NCBI RefSeq assembly: GCF_012641275.1
Contig: NZ_JABAIA010000001.1
Coordinates: 1,922,001-1,986,000 of the forward strand
Source: Chitinophaga varians
GTDB taxonomy: Bacteria; Bacteroidota; Bacteroidia; Chitinophagales; Chitinophagaceae
Direction: 5' to 3'
DNA: 64,000 nucleotides
Shown here: positions 60,873-64,000 of the stretch, in pieces
How the letters are laid out: every line of letters starts with the position of its first letter
Numbering within the stretch: position 1 is the first letter of the stretch
Position numbers and translations under genes: made by a program
Notes under the pieces: model-generated
Database searches by the model: none
What the model was told of the DNA's origin: nothing
The model's input: the letters and a program-made list of their open reading frames with translations, nothing else

Positions 60873-62294
60873 TCAGGTATCGATATGTGCATCAACATCT
60901 TTCAGTACTACGTTTCTGCGGGGCAGAAACCAGGCAGGTACAAGGGTCACCAGCAGGATGATCAGGGAGATGTTAAACCCTTCGCGCAATGCCAGATGAT
61001 GCGCCCGCATGGAGGTGGCGCCGGCCAGCACATGGTTATTGTAAGTTGTCTGGGTAATAATAGCAAGCACAGCAATACCTATGGCACCGCCCACCTGTTG
61101 CATCAGTGTGCTCACAGAAGATGCCATCGTGACTTCAGCAGGCCTCACCGAACTGAGGGTGGCAGCATTCAGCGGGGCCAGCAGCAGGCCCATGCCAAGG
61201 CCCCTCACCGTCATGGCTGTAATAACGGACCAGATATCGCTGCCACGGTCCAGTATAGAGAACAGGTACATGGAAACAGCCAGCAGCATTATACCCAACA
61301 TGGATATTTCACGGGAGCCGTGTTTATCGGACCATTTACCGGCAAATGGCATCAGGGCGGCCATAAAGGCCGAGTTAGGCAATATCAGCAGCCCTGATAC
61401 GCCTTCTGAAAAACCCATCTGCTCCTGCAACAGAAAAGGCATGAGAAACAAACCGCCAAACAAGGCAGCAGCACGCGAAATAGTGACCAGTATACAACTG
61501 ACAAATGAATAGTTGCTGAACAGTTGCAGATCAATGATCGGCGCCTTCTGCCGGCGGTCCAGCAAAACAAAACATATCAATGCCACCAGCGCCACGCCCA
61601 GCGTAATAAGGATTTCGGGAGAACTGATGCCCAGCACCTCGGCACGGGCCACGCCATATTGCAGGCACACCAGGAAAACAGTCAGCAAAGTAAAACCCAT
61701 CAGATCGAAAGGGAGTTTTAATTTGGGCTGGCTGCGCAGTACGTCCAGGTATTTGAAAGACAGTATCACGGTGATAACACCTATGGGCAGGTTGATGTAG
61801 AAGATGGAAGGCCATCCGAACTGTTCTGTCAGGATACCACCCAGCGTAGGTCCGATAGCCGGCCCCACCAGGTTGCCCAGGCCCCACCAGCCTAAAACAG
61901 CGCCCCGCACCCTCGCCGGAAACACATAGGAGATGATGGCCATGGAAGTGGGCGCCATGGCGCCGCCGCCTAAAGCCTGTACCACACGGCCTACCAGTAA
62001 TGATGGCAACGTGGTGGACAAAGCACATAACAACGAACCCAAAGTAAAGAGGGAAATAGCGCCGATATAAAGATTGAAAAAACCGATTCTGTTCTTTAAC
62101 CAGTTGGTGAGCGGCATAAGCACAGAAAAACTCAGCATGTAGACGGTGATCACCCATTCAATTTCGCTCAGCGTACAATTGAATTGTTTACTCATAACGG
62201 GCAGGGATATATTGACAATGCTCGAATCTATCCCCGCCATGGTGGTACCCATGATGATCACTATCAGAATACCGGTCCTGTTGACATCTCTCAT
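60873..62294 (-). CDS. MFS multidrug exporter, DHA2 (EmrB/QacA) type
   Basis: A 473-residue transporter with 13-14 predicted membrane segments. Family motifs: motif C-like GWRVVQALGGGAMAPTSMAII-type (VQALGGGAMAPTSM), LGWWGLGNLVGPAIGPTLGG, and IDSSIVNISLPVMSKQFN at the start with the acidic Asp in helix 1. Such DHA2 pumps extrude drugs or bile acids with protons. Its ATG overlaps the stop of the DinD-like gene (ATGA), so the two are translationally linked. No AcrA/EmrA or TolC-like partner is near. Confidence 0.9.
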   Translation of the reverse strand: MRDVNRTGILIVIIMGTTMAGIDSSIVNISLPVMSKQFNCTLSEIEWVITVYMLSFSVLMPLTNWLKNRIGFFNLYIGAISLFTLGSLLCALSTTLPSLLVGRVVQALGGGAMAPTSMAIISYVFPARVRGAVLGWWGLGNLVGPAIGPTLGGILTEQFGWPSIFYINLPIGVITVILSFKYLDVLRSQPKLKLPFDLMGFTLLTVFLVCLQYGVARAEVLGISSPEILITLGVALVALICFVLLDRRQKAPIIDLQLFSNYSFVSCILVTISRAAALFGGLFLMPFLLQEQMGFSEGVSGLLILPNSAFMAALMPFAGKWSDKHGSREISMLGIMLLAVSMYLFSILDRGSDIWSVITAMTVRGLGMGLLLAPLNAATLSSVRPAEVTMASSVSTLMQQVGGAIGIAVLAIITQTTYNNHVLAGATSMRAHHLALREGFNISLIILLVTLVPAWFLPRRNVVLKDVDAHIDT

Positions 62295-62653
62295 ACGCGG
62301 TCTTTCATCATAAAGATAAGCTGGGCTTTGGCCACCAGCGGGTTGAGCGGGTTGCAGTTGATCATCAGCAGATAGGTGGCCAGCTCTGACAGTTGCCAGT
62401 CTGTTTCCATTTCACCACCGTCCTTAAAGCAAAATATTTTGTGAAAGTTATAGTTGACAGGTATCTGCAAAGAGGCACAGGCATGCATGGCCCTGTCAAG
62501 CGGTTCCTGTATCATAGCAGGGTCTTTATATCCCAGCTCCTGCATGATCTCGCTGGCGGTATACAGCAGGGGCGGGTTTCTCAGTTGTGAAATTCTCTCA
62601 GTGGCAATCACTTCTTCCAGGTAATCAAAAAGTTTAAGCATGACCATTCTCAT
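62291..62653 (-). CDS. Mini DinD/BRO-N-like protein
   Basis: A 120-residue protein (116 or 118 if a later in-frame ATG at 62641 or 62647 is used) with features of the DinD/BRO-N family: [19 protein letters not shown] and [18 protein letters not shown] compare with the SARDL..LLGY..W..F...I.RA..AC stretch of DNA-damage-inducible protein D, and [18 protein letters not shown] with the LSRYACYLIAQNGDPRKP block. It lacks the C-terminal half of DinD. It overlaps the end of dnaJ by up to 20 bp and the start of the MFS gene by 4 bp, so it belongs to one unit with them. The family assignment rests on my comparison by eye. Confidence 0.6.
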   Translation of the reverse strand: MRMVMLKLFDYLEEVIATERISQLRNPPLLYTASEIMQELGYKDPAMIQEPLDRAMHACASLQIPVNYNFHKIFCFKDGGEMETDWQLSELATYLLMINCNPLNPLVAKAQLIFMMKDRV

Positions 62654-63575
62654 TTAGTTGTGAAAGTTGCTGAAACAGTTCTTTTTCCTTGTCGGAAAGG
62701 TTTTTCGGAATATGCACGACCGCTTTAATGTACAGATCGCCGGCGGTGCCTTTATGGTCATATGCCGGCATGCCTTTGCCTTTTAACCGGAATATCCTGC
62801 CGCTATCTGTGCCGGCGGGGATATTCATGCTCAGGGTAGTGGCGGGGGTAGGCACGGTCAGTTTACCACCCAGGATGGCCGTATACAGGGGTAACGGCAC
62901 TTCGGTATGAATATCCTGTCCTTTGAGTTCGTATTGTGGATGAGCGCTCAGCTGGATAGTGATCAGCAGGTCTCCCGGCTGGCCACCCTGCCGTCCCGGT
63001 GAGCCCTTTCCCTTAAGACGGATCACCTGTCCTTCCTGCAGCCCCGGCTTCAACTTGATATTTAGCCGGCTGCCATTCACCTCCACCTGCCGGGTGGCGC
63101 CATTATAGGCATCTTCCAGCGACACCTCCATGGTGGCCTGTACATCACGGCCACGGCCCGGACCTTGTTGCTGCCGCCGGCCGCCTCCAGAAAACCGGCT
63201 GCCAAACAGCTGTTCAAAAAAATCGGAAAAACCACCCTCTCCGCCAAACATGTCTTCCATATTGCCGGAATAGGTGTAACCGCCTTGTCTGCCGCCGCCG
63301 CCATACTGCGACCAATCAAAATCCTCCGGCCGGCCGCCGTGTTGCTCGTAATACTTGTAGTTTTCCCCGAACTGATCGTATTTTTTGCGTTTCTCCTCGT
63401 CACTTAAGACTTCATACGCTTCGTTTATCTCCTTGAATTTATCTTCAGCGGCCTTATCTCCCTGGTTCTTGTCAGGATGATATTTTACCGCCAGTTTCCG
63501 GTATGCCTTTTTGATCTGTTCCGCCGTTGCTGTCTTCTCTACACCAAGTATCTTGTAGTAATCTTTTACATCCAT
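62634..63575 (-). CDS. DnaJ-domain chaperone, CbpA type
   Basis: A 313-residue J-domain protein: J domain 1-70 with HPD at 33-35 ([10 protein letters not shown]), a Gly/Phe-rich linker (about 85-135, [21 protein letters not shown]) and two beta-rich DnaJ C-terminal domains (about 140-300). There is no Cys-rich zinc finger, so it is a class B co-chaperone like CbpA. It stimulates DnaK and binds unfolded clients. It is the first gene of a unit with the DinD-like and MFS genes; no CbpM-type modulator follows. No promoter with both elements was found upstream. Confidence 0.9.
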   Translation of the reverse strand: MDVKDYYKILGVEKTATAEQIKKAYRKLAVKYHPDKNQGDKAAEDKFKEINEAYEVLSDEEKRKKYDQFGENYKYYEQHGGRPEDFDWSQYGGGGRQGGYTYSGNMEDMFGGEGGFSDFFEQLFGSRFSGGGRRQQQGPGRGRDVQATMEVSLEDAYNGATRQVEVNGSRLNIKLKPGLQEGQVIRLKGKGSPGRQGGQPGDLLITIQLSAHPQYELKGQDIHTEVPLPLYTAILGGKLTVPTPATTLSMNIPAGTDSGRIFRLKGKGMPAYDHKGTAGDLYIKAVVHIPKNLSDKEKELFQQLSQLNENGHA

Positions 63576-63889
63576 AAGTATACAACATGTGATGATTGAA
63601 ACTTGTTCAGGAGTTTAAAATGGTCACAAGAAATATACCGGAAAAAAGTGGCATTTTATAGGGAAAAAGCGATTCTTTACGCCGGTCGCACTCCACGCTG
63701 TGGCTGCCGGCATAGCTGCCACGGGAACGGCAATACGACGTTTGCTGCTCAGGCGTCCCAGGGCTGAAGCCCTGGGCTACGATTAGGGATCAGATCGCGA
63801 TACGGTATACGTCCATATTGCAGGAACAGCAATATCACGGCACATAATTCACGGTTCATATAAACAGCAACTCAACGTAGCCCAGGGCT
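63576..63889. other. Non-coding gap with REP-like pair
   Basis: The gap between dnaJ and the glutaminase end holds only the two REP-like copies described separately. No open frame with coding character was seen. Confidence 0.6.
63756..63781. repeat. REP-like palindrome, copy 1
   Basis: A 26-bp element, core CCCAGGGCTGAAGCCCTGGG followed by CTACG. The core is itself a near-perfect hairpin. It is inverted relative to copy 2, 94 bp away, and differs from it at one base. Confidence 0.75.
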
Positions 63890-63901
63890 TTAGCCCTGGG
63901 A
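63876..63901. repeat. REP-like palindrome, copy 2
   Basis: Inverse copy of the 26-bp element (CGTAG then CCCAGGGCTTTAGCCCTGGG). It overlaps the last codons and the stop codon of the glutaminase gene. Arrangement as an inverted pair is typical of REP/BIME elements moved by REP-associated transposases; no transposase gene is in this window. Confidence 0.75.
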
Positions 63902-64000
63902 GAACAAATTCAGTTTAAGTTCATCAATAATATATTGCAGCGCCTTCTGCGCTTTCACGCTATTCCCCGATTTGTCCAGCGGCGGCGCAAATACCGCAAT
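63890..64000 (-). CDS. glsA: Glutaminase, 3' end only
   Basis: Only the last 36 codons are in the window. They read [16 protein letters not shown], then [18 protein letters not shown]. The block AVxxPPLDxxGNSVKxxKALxxL...LNLF matches the C-terminus of the glutaminase A family (L-glutamine to L-glutamate and ammonia). The normal last residues are close to NLxLF, and the final SQG and stop are supplied by the REP-like element. Strand and frame are certain, the family assignment quite likely. Confidence 0.7.
   Translation of the reverse strand: MAVFAPPLDKSGNSVKAQKALQYIIDELKLNLFSQG

Noticed and set aside
1..64000. CRISPR arrays, tRNA or rRNA genes, prophage and complete insertion sequences
   Set aside because: No regularly spaced repeats, no cloverleaf or rRNA-like sequence and no transposase, integrase or phage structural gene were seen; the only repeats are those listed.

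Overview
The window reads as chromosomal DNA of a soil-type member of the Bacteroidota, most likely Chitinophaga or a close relative (order Chitinophagales). The grounds are three SusC/SusD pairs, two ECF sigma/FecR/TonB-receptor cassettes whose receptors carry STN domains, a type IX secretion sorting domain, WG-repeat, YXWGXW-repeat and DUF4397 proteins, LytS/LytTR signalling, and -7 promoter elements of the TAnnTTTG type instead of E. coli-like promoters. No rRNA, tRNA, CRISPR array, prophage or complete insertion sequence was seen.

Layout. 0-7.3 kb (minus strand): ECF sigma, FecR anti-sigma, a 1192-residue STN TonB receptor, a DUF4397 lipoprotein and the first codons of a further exported protein. 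7.4-13.2 kb: WG-repeat protein, Tat-exported SDR oxidoreductase, membrane-anchored unknown, two convergent RibD/DHFR-like paralogues and an AraC regulator. 13.3-16.7 kb (plus): ChaA-like antiporter, alpha/beta hydrolase and a YXWGXW/Asn-rich repeat protein. 16.8-21.6 kb (minus): LytS-LytTR pair, TonB receptor, TPR-like protein and small membrane protein. 21.7-28.9 kb (minus): lipoprotein, rhomboid protease, SusC/SusD pair and DeoR regulator. 29.2-38.0 kb (minus): ECF sigma, FecR, STN-SusC, SusD and FAD oxidoreductase with a golvesin-like tail, closed by a clean terminator. 38.0-41.9 kb: nitrilase, YdeI, AHSA1, SUKH and Tat metallophosphoesterase genes. 42.3-43.8 kb: mqo. 43.9-57.1 kb: a large secreted sugar-dehydrogenase-like T9SS protein, and divergent from it a saccharide utilisation operon (GH29 fucosidase, GH28-DUF4955 double beta-helix enzyme, SusC, SusD). 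57.2-63.6 kb: TSUP transporter pair, CvfB-like S1 protein, receiver-PAS-histidine kinase, MFS exporter, a mini DinD/BRO-like gene and a CbpA-type DnaJ. The right edge holds a REP-like inverted pair and the 3' end of a glutaminase gene.

The most interesting signal is not protein coding. In both gaps between fecR and its STN-SusC receptor gene, on the strand opposite to the genes, a perfect -7 element TACTTTTG overlaps the receptor start codon and is followed about 100-140 nt later by a hairpin plus a run of 7-8 T. Between them both loci carry an early hairpin built on TCCCGGTTT and a second long-range stem. This is the architecture expected of cis-antisense small RNAs such as DonS, described at Bacteroides polysaccharide loci. 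Other signals are a triple direct repeat at 10-bp period over the promoter of the DeoR gene, two identical LacI-type palindromes between the dehydrogenase gene and the fucosidase operon, a mini DinD/BRO-like protein translationally linked to dnaJ and an MFS pump, and a REP element that supplies the stop codon of the glutaminase gene.
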